Positions 51,101 through 58,695 of a stretch of 64,000 nucleotides of DNA are shown here, in pieces. Each line of letters opens with the position of its first letter. Positions within the stretch are counted from its first letter, which is position 1. Location: positions 21,096-85,095 of the forward strand of contig NZ_JAKFHA010000035.1 of the NCBI RefSeq assembly GCF_021502675.1, read 5' to 3'. A program made the translations under genes and the position numbers. This stretch comes from Yinghuangia soli. GTDB lineage: Bacteria > Actinomycetota > Actinomycetes > Streptomycetales > Streptomycetaceae. The notes under the pieces were generated by a model that searched no databases, was not told the DNA's origin, and saw only the letters and a list, made by a program, of their open reading frames with translations.

Positions 51101-53170
51101 ACCGAAGGGTTCGCCGAGCGCCTCGCCTGGCAGTACCGGGCGAACTCCCAGGGCTGGGGCACCCTCAACCAGATCCGCGCCACCGCGGCCCTGCTGGCCC
51201 CGGAAGCCGACGCGGCCGACGGCCCGGCGGCGACCGAGGCGCCGGCGACCGAGGCTGCGGCGACCGAGGCTGCGGCGACCGAGGCTGCGGCGACCGAGGC
51301 TGCGGCGATCGAGGACCTGGCAGCGGGGTCCGCCGGTCAGGCGTGGACCTGCACCCGGGTCGACACTGCCGTCGGCTCGTTCGACTGGACCGGCGGGATC
51401 GGCCGCAGCGCCCCGTACCTGGTGCGCGCCGCGTCGCCGTTCACCGCACCAGAGCAGCGCGAGGCGCTGCTCCTGCTCGTGGAGGAGCTCGCCGCCGAGG
51501 CGTTCCACCGCCCCGGCACGCTGCGCCGCGTGATCCTGTGCGCGGCGAACCGCGAGGGCACCCGGGTCGGCGAAGTCCACCGGCGCGGCGACCGCACCGT
51601 GGTGATCGTCTCGGGTGCGGGCTGGGGCGAGGACCGCAAGCAGCACTGGCTGGCCCTGGACCACGACCCGTCCGGGCAGTTCGCCGCGGTCGCGCACTTC
51701 GCCACGCACGACGCGCACCTCGTGGAGTACACCGAGGACCGGGAGCACATCCTCCGGCTCGTCGCGGCGATCCGCGCCTCCGGGCCGGTCGCCTGGCGCC
51801 CGGAGGCCGCCGCCGCGTTCGCCGAGGCGACCACCGCGCGGTCCGCGGAGGCCCTCTTCCTGTGCGCGGGGCTGCCCGGCCTGACCGAGCGGCTGGCCAC
51901 GGAGCAGCGCGAACTCCTCGGCCTCAAGGCCGCCGAGCTCGACGTCGCCCGCGACCGGATGCGCGCGCTCGGCGGGCCGCTGCGCGAACTCCTCGCGGCC
52001 CTGGTCCCCGCCGACGCCGACTCCTGGTGGACCGAGGGCCACGACGTCGCGGCCGCGGCCGCGGTGTGGAACCGGCACTTCGGCGACGTCGTCCGCCTGC
52101 CCGAGGACCTCGCCACCGAGGCCACCGCGGCCAGGATCGGCGACAGCCAGCTCGAACCCGTCCTCAACCCGGGCACGTTCGCCTGCTTCACCCGCACCAC
52201 CGTGCAGCGCCTCGACAAGGACGGCACGCTGACCGCGGACGACCCGGCGGCGGTGCCGGCCGGCCAGCTGATCGCCAACTGCGCCGCGATCCTGCGCTGG
52301 CTGGCGTACCGGCTGCCGTACGGGCACCCGCTCCGCGCAAGCCTGCCGCGGGCCGTCGCGGCGATGCGCACCCGCCTCGCCGACCCGGGCCTGCTGCTCG
52401 ACTGCAACCTGACCTGGACCGACCGCGGCACCTACGTCTCGAAGGCCCTGCGCGAGTCCGAGGGCCTGGCGGAGACGGGCGGCGCGGACGCGGACGGCAT
52501 GCTCCGCATCCGGGAGGCGATGGTCCTGACCCCCTGGTACGGCGAGATCGAGCGCGTGTGGCTGCGGCCCGCCGCGCTGACCGGCCCGGACGACCCCGAC
52601 CTGCAGCTCCTCGCCGCCCTGTCCGGGTCCCGCGCGGACGCCCTGGAAGGCGTCCGGACCGTCCTCGGCGACTCCCTGGACCGGCTCCTGGACGCCGGCG
52701 CGGACGGGCCGCTCGGATGGGCCCAGGACCCGTCCTGGTCGGTTCCCGACCTGGTCGCCGAGGTCGCCAAGGTGCACGAGATCGGCGCCGACGCGGCCGC
52801 CCTCTACCTGCAGCTCCTCGCGCTGCCCGACCCGACCGACCGCAACCAGGCCCGCTGGACCGGCTGGAAGCCCGCCCGGCTCAAGGCGGCCCGCGCCGAA
52901 CTCGGGGCCGGCGACCTGGTCGTCACCGCCAAGCGCGCCCGCGCCGGACGCTCGCTGTTCCTGCCCGGCGGCTGGCACGAGTTCAAGACCGCACTGCCGC
53001 TGGAGACCTGGAAGGACGGCCTCTACCCGGTCGCCGACCACTACCGGCTCATCCCGGACCGGCCCGTCACCGACCTCTTCCGCTCCGCGTGGCAGCGTGT
53101 GCAGGAGGGCGACGCGCCCGGATTCGAGCAGCTCGAGACCCGTACGACCCGGAGGGGCCGCCGCCGATGA
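48110..53170 (+). CDS. 1686-residue protein of the MoxR-vWA locus
   Basis: Very large cytoplasmic protein with no signal or membrane helix. I do not recognise a named domain. Visible parts: an alpha-helical first half (PHFLPTFYEQAARIFLGHENTTYAATFFGKAREAERVHN), beta-propeller-like middle strands with WMTDNDSRAYWSSRP-type Trp motifs, a six-unit Ala-Thr-Glu-Ala repeat near residue 1040, and a conserved-looking C-terminal half ending WHEFKTALPLETWKDGLYPV. It may be the MolR/YehI-like partner split from its DUF4132 domain, or a client or scaffold of the ATPase. The GTG at 48110 overlaps the upstream stop; the open frame continues upstream but without a start in context. Confidence 0.7.
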   Translation: MTAEPTTPGTTPRTALDPAEAAVLLDAGAVLLPGSAQGDDVDTLTARTYTHPGLDDRAIVRLVPATLGDAEDLALDFLGLVRGAEPAEVGQVRRETLGFPAWALVNDPANGHHALALVRDIERLDRQARSKPGSAKEGFDALGTKLGRAVPHFLPTFYEQAARIFLGHENTTYAATFFGKAREAERVHNLRIEEARLRAVFLEFAFAGALTAKALKEYAKDLSRRLDPPAAWQQFRQLCVERCAAGMPPYAGLAEDCRAMIRAVGGGADAQGAEERALLVDLLPGPAIERAPLSFWKAFAKSLAVLAAERPEVRSRLLEIFPTPGSGEPADVDAYWIGLLAATGADSLLTTPGALESGKAAAWLSRWARHIRRGWRSRPRDAATVALAERMAPALIADGVSVDLASGNWRGEADPDLLDVCLAHGVQVTAPKPDASLDFGSWFEDTAPGRRDLAALGAAEVYGPVLKRSIGRLGAESNGRHVAAAAAQPVLKAAMHSWLEDRVAELETQAGLPGAQEVLSVLDPFRTVAADVHPGAVARVRAVDAAPILARTLRAGIPDELAWPALEDGLAALGFDPAEAAPGLAPGGPDLEVSEAWPALIVSTGSRVVVVGPQAVLLDHELRIPDKLDRYRKPRFRYIDGDLLVMWWTDNDSRAYWSSRPAEIFEPSGAGVPGRWGGDQGSISYPHPDGGRVTGARTMHAGDTEVAVRRPVMTDGRSHWVYDWNLSLSAWVEYDPATGTQGRASLPGPFAAVVEDPSAGSLMPGECQLLPMQPGLEDTPLGTDGNVLGRWVRIAQDTVTASYFGGEPVTMPIGDRQWDGRPRTYPMGVLKLPGGARPAIVSGSNSLDWYDGGIRLFDFPVERSGGDQAAGTRLLPGLSFWHAMRPRDEASSAVLRGITDADATALIAGAEAEYKAAQVEAVENEKTLIEPVPMDSVRAVLPGLAHPGLVAGAAGFARTAARLTRRLASFGTPPKTASAGNEPYRPEHGTDGVLVTCTEGFAERLAWQYRANSQGWGTLNQIRATAALLAPEADAADGPAATEAPATEAAATEAAATEAAATEAAAIEDLAAGSAGQAWTCTRVDTAVGSFDWTGGIGRSAPYLVRAASPFTAPEQREALLLLVEELAAEAFHRPGTLRRVILCAANREGTRVGEVHRRGDRTVVIVSGAGWGEDRKQHWLALDHDPSGQFAAVAHFATHDAHLVEYTEDREHILRLVAAIRASGPVAWRPEAAAAFAEATTARSAEALFLCAGLPGLTERLATEQRELLGLKAAELDVARDRMRALGGPLRELLAALVPADADSWWTEGHDVAAAAAVWNRHFGDVVRLPEDLATEATAARIGDSQLEPVLNPGTFACFTRTTVQRLDKDGTLTADDPAAVPAGQLIANCAAILRWLAYRLPYGHPLRASLPRAVAAMRTRLADPGLLLDCNLTWTDRGTYVSKALRESEGLAETGGADADGMLRIREAMVLTPWYGEIERVWLRPAALTGPDDPDLQLLAALSGSRADALEGVRTVLGDSLDRLLDAGADGPLGWAQDPSWSVPDLVAEVAKVHEIGADAAALYLQLLALPDPTDRNQARWTGWKPARLKAARAELGAGDLVVTAKRARAGRSLFLPGGWHEFKTALPLETWKDGLYPVADHYRLIPDRPVTDLFRSAWQRVQEGDAPGFEQLETRTTRRGRRR
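51227..51316 (+). repeat. Six 15-bp in-frame tandem repeats
   Basis: Units of GCGGCGACCGAGGCT (outer ones diverged) code for Ala-Thr-Glu-Ala-Ala in the 1686-residue protein. A likely flexible linker that can change in length by slippage. Confidence 0.9.
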
Positions 53171-54342
53171 CCACCGACACCACCACCCCCGCGACCGACG
53201 CGGTCCAGGCCGCGCCGGCCGCCCGGCAGGTCCAGCCGCCGGAGGACGCGTACGCGGCCGAACTGGAGTTCCTCGCCGCGTACGACACCGGGCCCCGCCC
53301 GCCCGCATGGCACCTGACGCCCCGCGCGGTCGTCACCTTCGTCATGGGCAGCAACGGCGAAGCCCTCAAACTCCCGGACGGATCCGCCTCGCTGACCATC
53401 AGTCAGAAGTTCGTCGGGGAACGCTCCCTCGTCGAACGCTGCGTGGTCACCCTGGCCGGCGAACGCGGACTCCTGCTCGTCGGCGAACCCGGCACCGCGA
53501 AGTCCATGCTGTCCGAGCTCCTGGCCGCCGCGGTGTGCGGCACCAGCGGCCTGACCGTCCAGGGCACCGCGGGCACCACCGAGGACCAGCTCAAGTACGG
53601 CTGGAACTACGCGCTCCTGCTCGCCCAGGGGCCCAGCCGCGACGCGCTCGTCCCGTCCCCGGTGCTCACCGCGATGTCCCGCGGTGCGGTCGCCCGGGTC
53701 GAGGAGGTCACCCGCTGCCTCCCCGAGGTGCAGGACGCCCTCGTCTCGCTGCTGTCCGAGCGCCGCATCGCGGTGCCCGAACTCGCCGGCGGCCCGGACG
53801 GCCAGGTGCATGCCGCCCCCGGCTTCACCCTGATCGCCACGGCGAACCTGCGCGACCGCGGCGTCTCCGAGATGTCGGCAGCCCTCAAGCGCCGCTTCAA
53901 CTTCGAGACCATCGGCCCCATCGCCGACCTCGACGCGGAGACCGCGCTGGTCCGCAGCCAGGCCCGCGGCTCGGTGGAACGCGCCGGCGCCGCTTTCGCG
54001 GTCGACGACGCGGTCCTCGAAGCCCTGGTCACCGCCTTCCGCGACCTGCGTACCGGACGCAGCGCGGAAGGCTGGGAAGTGGAGCGCCCCTCGACGGTGA
54101 TGAGCACCGCCGAAGCCGTCTCGGTGGCCTCCGCACTGGGCCTCGCCTCGGCCTACTTCCCGGGCGACCGCGACGTCCTGGCCCTGCTCCCGGGCCACTT
54201 GCTGGGCGTCGTCCGCAAGGACGACCCGACGGACGCGGCCCGCCTGCTCGGCTACTGGGACGCCGCGGTCCGCCGCAGGGCGGAGCAGGGCTCCGCGACG
54301 TGGCGGACCCTGTGGGATCTGCGGCACGTGCTGGAGCACTGA
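53167..54342 (+). CDS. MoxR-type AAA+ ATPase (YehL-like)
   Basis: 391 residues. Walker A GEPGTAKSM starts at residue 106, then GTAGTTEDQLKYGWNYALLL, then VARVEEVTRCLPEVQDALVSLLSERRIAVPEL and the sensor-1 segment FTLIATANLRDRGVSEMSAALKRRFNFE. The usual Walker B Asp-Glu pair reads Glu-Glu (RVEEVTR), possibly a subfamily trait. This segment and the partner genes resemble E. coli YehL. Role: ATP-driven remodelling with the vWA partner; target unknown. ATG overlaps the upstream stop by four bases. A stem-loop lies between it and the next gene. Confidence 0.88.
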   Translation: MTTDTTTPATDAVQAAPAARQVQPPEDAYAAELEFLAAYDTGPRPPAWHLTPRAVVTFVMGSNGEALKLPDGSASLTISQKFVGERSLVERCVVTLAGERGLLLVGEPGTAKSMLSELLAAAVCGTSGLTVQGTAGTTEDQLKYGWNYALLLAQGPSRDALVPSPVLTAMSRGAVARVEEVTRCLPEVQDALVSLLSERRIAVPELAGGPDGQVHAAPGFTLIATANLRDRGVSEMSAALKRRFNFETIGPIADLDAETALVRSQARGSVERAGAAFAVDDAVLEALVTAFRDLRTGRSAEGWEVERPSTVMSTAEAVSVASALGLASAYFPGDRDVLALLPGHLLGVVRKDDPTDAARLLGYWDAAVRRRAEQGSATWRTLWDLRHVLEH

Positions 54343-54368
54343 CCGCGCGGGCCGGAGACGGGAGGGCC

Positions 54369-54407
54369 CCAGGGGCTGCGACGGCACTTCACCGCCGCAG
54401 CCCCTGG
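54369..54407 (+). terminator. Stem-loop between ATPase and DUF5682-vWA genes
   Basis: Arms CCAGGGGCTGCG (54369-54380) and CGCAGCCCCTGG (54396-54407) with a 15-base loop. No T run follows. It is the only sizeable gap in the operon (159 bases) and could end or reduce transcription before the DUF5682-vWA gene. Confidence 0.6.
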
Positions 54408-54501
54408 CCGACCCGTGCCCGGTCCTGGCGCCGCGCGGCGGGCGGTGGGCGAAGACGACGGTGGGGGAGTGGCGGCAGCAGCCGTCAGGGAGGGCACACA
54501 G

Positions 54502-57500
54502 ATGACAGCGCAGCCAAGCACAGCCACCGGACCCACCGGTCCGGCCGCGGAGACCGAGCCCGGCGAAGCCGCGGAGCGGCTCGCGGCGTCCGAGCAGCCG
54601 GTCCTCATCGGCGTACGCCACCACGCGCCCTCCCTCGCGGCGGCGATGCCCGCGCTCCTCGATGCCGCGCGTCCCGAGGTCCTGCTCGTCGAGCTCCCCG
54701 CCGACCTGCAGGACTGGATCGGCTGGCTGGCCCACGAGGACACCAAGGCGCCGGTCGCCCTGGCCGGGTCCGGACCCACCGGGCTCGGGTTCTACCCCTT
54801 CGCCGAGTTCTCCCCGGAACTGGCTGCGGTCCGCTGGGCGGCACGGCACCAAGTCCCGGTCATCGCGTGCGACTTGCCGCTCGGCCTCCGCAGCTGGGCG
54901 GCCGGTCGTGAATCCGGCGACCAGCTGGACGACGGCCCCGCTGCCGCCGCTGCCGCCGCCCCGCACGACGCGTCGGCCCCCACGCTCCACCACCTCCTGG
55001 GCCGCAACCTCTCCGGCCGTCCCGGCGAGGACCTGTGGGACCGCCTCGTCGAGGCCGCCGCGGCCGGCTGCCCGCCGGAGGCGGTCCGCCGTGCCGCGCT
55101 CATGGTCGGCTGGGCGATGCGCCGCGATGCCGAACACAGCGGCGGCGTCGACCGCTTCGACCTGCTGCGCGAGGCCTGGATGCGGCAGGCGCTGCGCGCG
55201 GCCACCGCCGGCGGGGCACGGGCCGCCGCGGTGGTCGGCGCGTTCCACACACCCGGACTGCTCGCCGACGACCCGGCGTACGCCGACGACTCGGCTCGTT
55301 TCGTCTTCCCCGAGCCGTCCGCGTACGAGCCGGTCGTCACCTCGCTCGTGCCCTACACGTACGCCCTGCTCGACGAACGCTCCGGCTACCCGGCCGGCAT
55401 CCGCGACCCCGAGTGGCAGCACGAGGTGTACGCCGCGGCCGGAGACCCCGCCGCCCTGCACGAGCTCCTCGTGCGGACCGCGACCCGGATCAGCGCCGAG
55501 CTGCGTGTACAAGGCCATCCTTCGGGGCCTGCGGACGCCCGCGAGGTCGTGCGGATGGCGGGCGACCTGGCCCGGCTCCGCGGCCTGCCCGCGGCGGGGC
55601 GCGGCGAACTGATCGAGGCCGTGCAGACCACGCTTGCGCATGGCGAGGCGCTCGGCCGGGGGCGGGCCGTCGCGGTGGCGCTCGAACGCGTGCTCGTCGG
55701 CACCCGCGCGGGCCGCCGCGCACCCGGCACGCCGCGCAGCGGACTGGGCCCGGCCGTCGAGGCGGAACTCGCCGAACTCGGCCTGCCCGGCCCGCACGTG
55801 ACCGGCAAGCAGGCCGGCGAGGAGCGCGACCTGCGGCTCGACCCGATGCGCACGCCGCTCGACCGGCGCCGCGAACTGCTGCTCAAGCGCTTGAACGTGT
55901 GCCGCGTCCCGTACGCCGAGGCCGTCGACGTCGTCGGTACCGGCGGCGCAGACGCGCTGACCACGCGCTGGCGGGTCCGCTGGACACCGTCCGCGGCGGC
56001 CATGCTGGACATCGCGGGCGTCCGCGGTGTGACGGCCGCGCAGGCCGCCGAGGGCGTCCTGCGGGAACGCCGCCGCCGCGAGCACGAGGAGGGCGGCCCG
56101 ACCGCGGCGCAGGTGCTCGCCGGGCTCGAACAGGCCGCCGAATGCGGCTTGGCCGACCTGGCCACCGAACGCATGCGCGAAGTGGACGCCATCCTGCCGT
56201 CGTCCGCGTCGCTGCCCGAACTCCTGAGCGGGCTGGCGCTAATGGAGCGCCTGGCGGCCGGGCACATTCCCGGGCTCGACGGCGTGCCGGACGAGACCGA
56301 CGAGGTGGCCGCGGAGCTGACCGCGGCCGCGGTCCGGCAGCTCGACGGCCTGGCCGGTTCGGAAGAGCCGGCGGACGCCCGCGCGCTGGTCGAACTCGCG
56401 CGCAGGGCTGACGCGTTCGGCGGTACGCGGCTGCCGCACGCGTTGGCCGCGCTGGCGGCCGACGGGAGCCCGATGATGGCTGCCGCGGCCGGGTCGGTGC
56501 GGGTGCTGCTCGGCCAGGAAGAAGCGGGGCGCTTCGGTGTCCGGGTCGCCTCGTGGCTGGACGAGGCGACCACCACCGACCGCCGCGCCGACCTGGTGCG
56601 CAGGCTGACCGGCGTGCTCACCGCGGCCGGGCCGCTGCTGTCGGCGGGCGGTGAGGCGCTGGATCCGCTGCTGTCCCGAGTAGTCGAACTCCCTGACGAG
56701 GACTTCCTGGTGCGGCTGCCGGCGCTGCGCGGCGGCTTCGACACGCTGTCCCCGGCAGCCCGCGAACGCCTGCTCGCGGTGATCGAGGAACGCCTGGACG
56801 ACCGGATCGACACGAGTACGGCGGTAGCCCCCGAGTCCCTGGCTGCGTGGGCCGCCGCCGACCTGCACGCCCGCGCGGCGCTGAAGACCCGAGGCCTCTG
56901 GCCCCTGCTCCCCACCGCGGACACCACCCCCACCACCCCGAGAACGGCCTCCAACGCGACCGCCGAGTCGGCCCCGGACACCAGCCCCAGCTCGGCACAC
57001 ACCCCGAATACCGGGTCCACCCCGGACAGCACCGAGTCCACGTCCAACGCGACCGCCGAGTCCGCCCCGAAATCCACCTCCAGCTCGGCACTCACGCCGA
57101 ATACCGAGTCCACCCCGGACAGCACCGAGTCCACGTCCAACGCGACCGCCGAGTCCGCCCCGGACACCACCCCCACCACCCCGAAATCGGCCTCCAACGC
57201 GAACGCCGAGTCCGCCCCGGACACCACCCCCAGCTCGGCACTCACCCCGAATACCGGGTCCACCCCGGACAGCACCGAGTCCGCTCTGGCCTCCACTGAG
57301 TCCACCCCGGACGGCAGCCAGTCCACCCAGACCCCCATCGGCTCCACCCCGGAACTCACCCACCCCACCGGTTCGTTGAGGACTCAGGGGGCCCACCCGC
57401 TTTACCCCCACCAGACCCCAACTTCCACTTCCCAAAACCACCCCGCCGCGGCCTCCGCCCCACCCCTCAAACCTGCGGCGAGCGCCGCCACCGGCCCCGG

Positions 57501-58695
57501 CGCCACCCTCACCGCGACCGCCACCCCCGCGCCGTCGCCCGTCGACAACGCACCCGAAGCACCCGAAGCCCCCGAACCCTCCGGCGCTCCCACCCTCACC
57601 CCCCAAGCCCGCTGGCGCCTCGTCCTCGGCCGCCGCGCCGACCCCCGCGACTCCCGTGCCGCCCGCCTCGGCGCTGCCCTCGACGAGCTGTACGGCGCCG
57701 GCCGCGGCGAAGGCTCGCGCGGCGACCTGGGCGGTGCCACCGGCGCCGGCCGCGAGGCCTCCTACCCGTCCGTCCGCGACTGGGCCGAGGACCTCGCCGC
57801 GCTCTTCGGCCCCGCCGTACGCGAGGAAGTCCTCGGCGCCGCCGTCGCCGCCGGGCGCCGCGATGCGCTGACCGCGCTGGACCCCGACGCCGTACGCCCC
57901 TCCGTGGACCTGCTCCGCGCCGTCCTCGAACACGCGGGCGGGCTCCCGGAGTCCCGCGTCGCCGCGCTCCGGCCGCTGGTCGAACGCATGGTCGCCGAAC
58001 TGACGCGCGAACTCAGCACCCGCATGCGCCCCGCGCTCTCCGGCCTGACCATCCCGCGCCCCAGCCGCCGCCCCGGCGGCGGCCTCGACCTCGCCCGCAC
58101 CCTCCGCGCCAACCTCGCCACCGCCCGCCCGAACCCCGGCGGCGGCGTCACCGTGGTCCCCGAGAAGCCCGTCTTCCGCACCAAGGCCCGCCGCTCCGCC
58201 GACTGGCGCCTGATCCTCGTCGTGGACGTCTCCGGCTCGATGGAGGCGTCGACCATCTGGTCCGCGCTGACCGCCTCGATCCTGGCCGGAGTCCCGGCGC
58301 TCACCACGCACTTCGTGGCGTTCTCCACCGAGGTCGTCGACTTCACCGACCAGGTCCACGACCCGCTCGGCTTGCTGCTCGACGTCCGCATCGGCGGCGG
58401 TACGCACATCGCCGCGGGTCTGCGCTACGCCCGCGAACTCGTCACCGTGCCGTCCCGCACCCTGGTCGCCGTGGTCAGCGACTTCGAAGAAGGCTGGCCG
58501 CTGTCCGGGCTGCTCGGCGAGGTACGTGGACTCGTCAACGCGGGCGTCCACGTCCTCGGCTGCGCGAGCCTCGACGATCGCGGCAAGCCGCGCTACTCGA
58601 CCGCGGTCGCCACTCAACTCGTCGCCGCCGGCATGCCCGTCGCGGCCCTCAGCCCGACCGAACTGGCCCGCTGGGTAGGGGAGAAGGTCCGTTGA
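54502..58695 (+). CDS. DUF5682-vWA fusion protein (YehM-YehP-like)
   Basis: 1397 residues. Residues 1 to about 800 are a DUF5682 (YehM-like) region: LIGVRHHAPSLAAAMPALLDAARPEVLLVELPAD and GFYPFAEFSPELAAVRWA near the start, AVVGAFHTPGL later. A Thr/Ser/Pro/Glu linker of about 225 residues follows, made of repeats. The C-terminal part has a vWA domain with an intact metal-site motif DVSGSMEAS at residues 1242-1250, then GGGTHIAAGL and VAVVSDFEEGWP. In E. coli these are separate genes (yehM, yehP). AGGGAGG precedes the ATG at 54502; longer readings lack a site. The vWA domain should bind the MoxR ATPase or its target. Confidence 0.85.
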   Translation: MTAQPSTATGPTGPAAETEPGEAAERLAASEQPVLIGVRHHAPSLAAAMPALLDAARPEVLLVELPADLQDWIGWLAHEDTKAPVALAGSGPTGLGFYPFAEFSPELAAVRWAARHQVPVIACDLPLGLRSWAAGRESGDQLDDGPAAAAAAAPHDASAPTLHHLLGRNLSGRPGEDLWDRLVEAAAAGCPPEAVRRAALMVGWAMRRDAEHSGGVDRFDLLREAWMRQALRAATAGGARAAAVVGAFHTPGLLADDPAYADDSARFVFPEPSAYEPVVTSLVPYTYALLDERSGYPAGIRDPEWQHEVYAAAGDPAALHELLVRTATRISAELRVQGHPSGPADAREVVRMAGDLARLRGLPAAGRGELIEAVQTTLAHGEALGRGRAVAVALERVLVGTRAGRRAPGTPRSGLGPAVEAELAELGLPGPHVTGKQAGEERDLRLDPMRTPLDRRRELLLKRLNVCRVPYAEAVDVVGTGGADALTTRWRVRWTPSAAAMLDIAGVRGVTAAQAAEGVLRERRRREHEEGGPTAAQVLAGLEQAAECGLADLATERMREVDAILPSSASLPELLSGLALMERLAAGHIPGLDGVPDETDEVAAELTAAAVRQLDGLAGSEEPADARALVELARRADAFGGTRLPHALAALAADGSPMMAAAAGSVRVLLGQEEAGRFGVRVASWLDEATTTDRRADLVRRLTGVLTAAGPLLSAGGEALDPLLSRVVELPDEDFLVRLPALRGGFDTLSPAARERLLAVIEERLDDRIDTSTAVAPESLAAWAAADLHARAALKTRGLWPLLPTADTTPTTPRTASNATAESAPDTSPSSAHTPNTGSTPDSTESTSNATAESAPKSTSSSALTPNTESTPDSTESTSNATAESAPDTTPTTPKSASNANAESAPDTTPSSALTPNTGSTPDSTESALASTESTPDGSQSTQTPIGSTPELTHPTGSLRTQGAHPLYPHQTPTSTSQNHPAAASAPPLKPAASAATGPGATLTATATPAPSPVDNAPEAPEAPEPSGAPTLTPQARWRLVLGRRADPRDSRAARLGAALDELYGAGRGEGSRGDLGGATGAGREASYPSVRDWAEDLAALFGPAVREEVLGAAVAAGRRDALTALDPDAVRPSVDLLRAVLEHAGGLPESRVAALRPLVERMVAELTRELSTRMRPALSGLTIPRPSRRPGGGLDLARTLRANLATARPNPGGGVTVVPEKPVFRTKARRSADWRLILVVDVSGSMEASTIWSALTASILAGVPALTTHFVAFSTEVVDFTDQVHDPLGLLLDVRIGGGTHIAAGLRYARELVTVPSRTLVAVVSDFEEGWPLSGLLGEVRGLVNAGVHVLGCASLDDRGKPRYSTAVATQLVAAGMPVAALSPTELARWVGEKVR
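56920..57343 (+). repeat. Degenerate linker repeats in the DUF5682-vWA gene
   Basis: Repeated words encode STPDSTESTSNATAESAP and PNTGSTP. CCGAATACC occurs at 57004, 57097 and 57247, giving periods of 93 and 150 bases. The composition is C-rich with many ACC, TCC and CCG codons, unlike the flanking domains. Confidence 0.85.
57344..57444 (+). repeat. 101-bp shared element, copy 1
   Basis: Matches 59263-59363 in the next gene at 98 of 101 positions and in the same reading frame (PELTHPT, then QGAHPLYPHQTPTSTSQNHP). It uses codons rare in this genome (TTG, AGG, ACT, CTT, CCA, CAA) and is less GC-rich than its surroundings, as if the DNA was inserted rather than evolved as coding sequence. Confidence 0.9.

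Noticed and set aside
47864..53308. Very long open frame (about 1814 codons) on the minus strand opposite the large MoxR-vWA protein
   Set aside because: Its residues are Gly/Arg/Ala/Val-rich low complexity typical of antisense frames in GC-rich DNA, while the plus strand has coupled starts, ribosome binding sites and recognisable domains.
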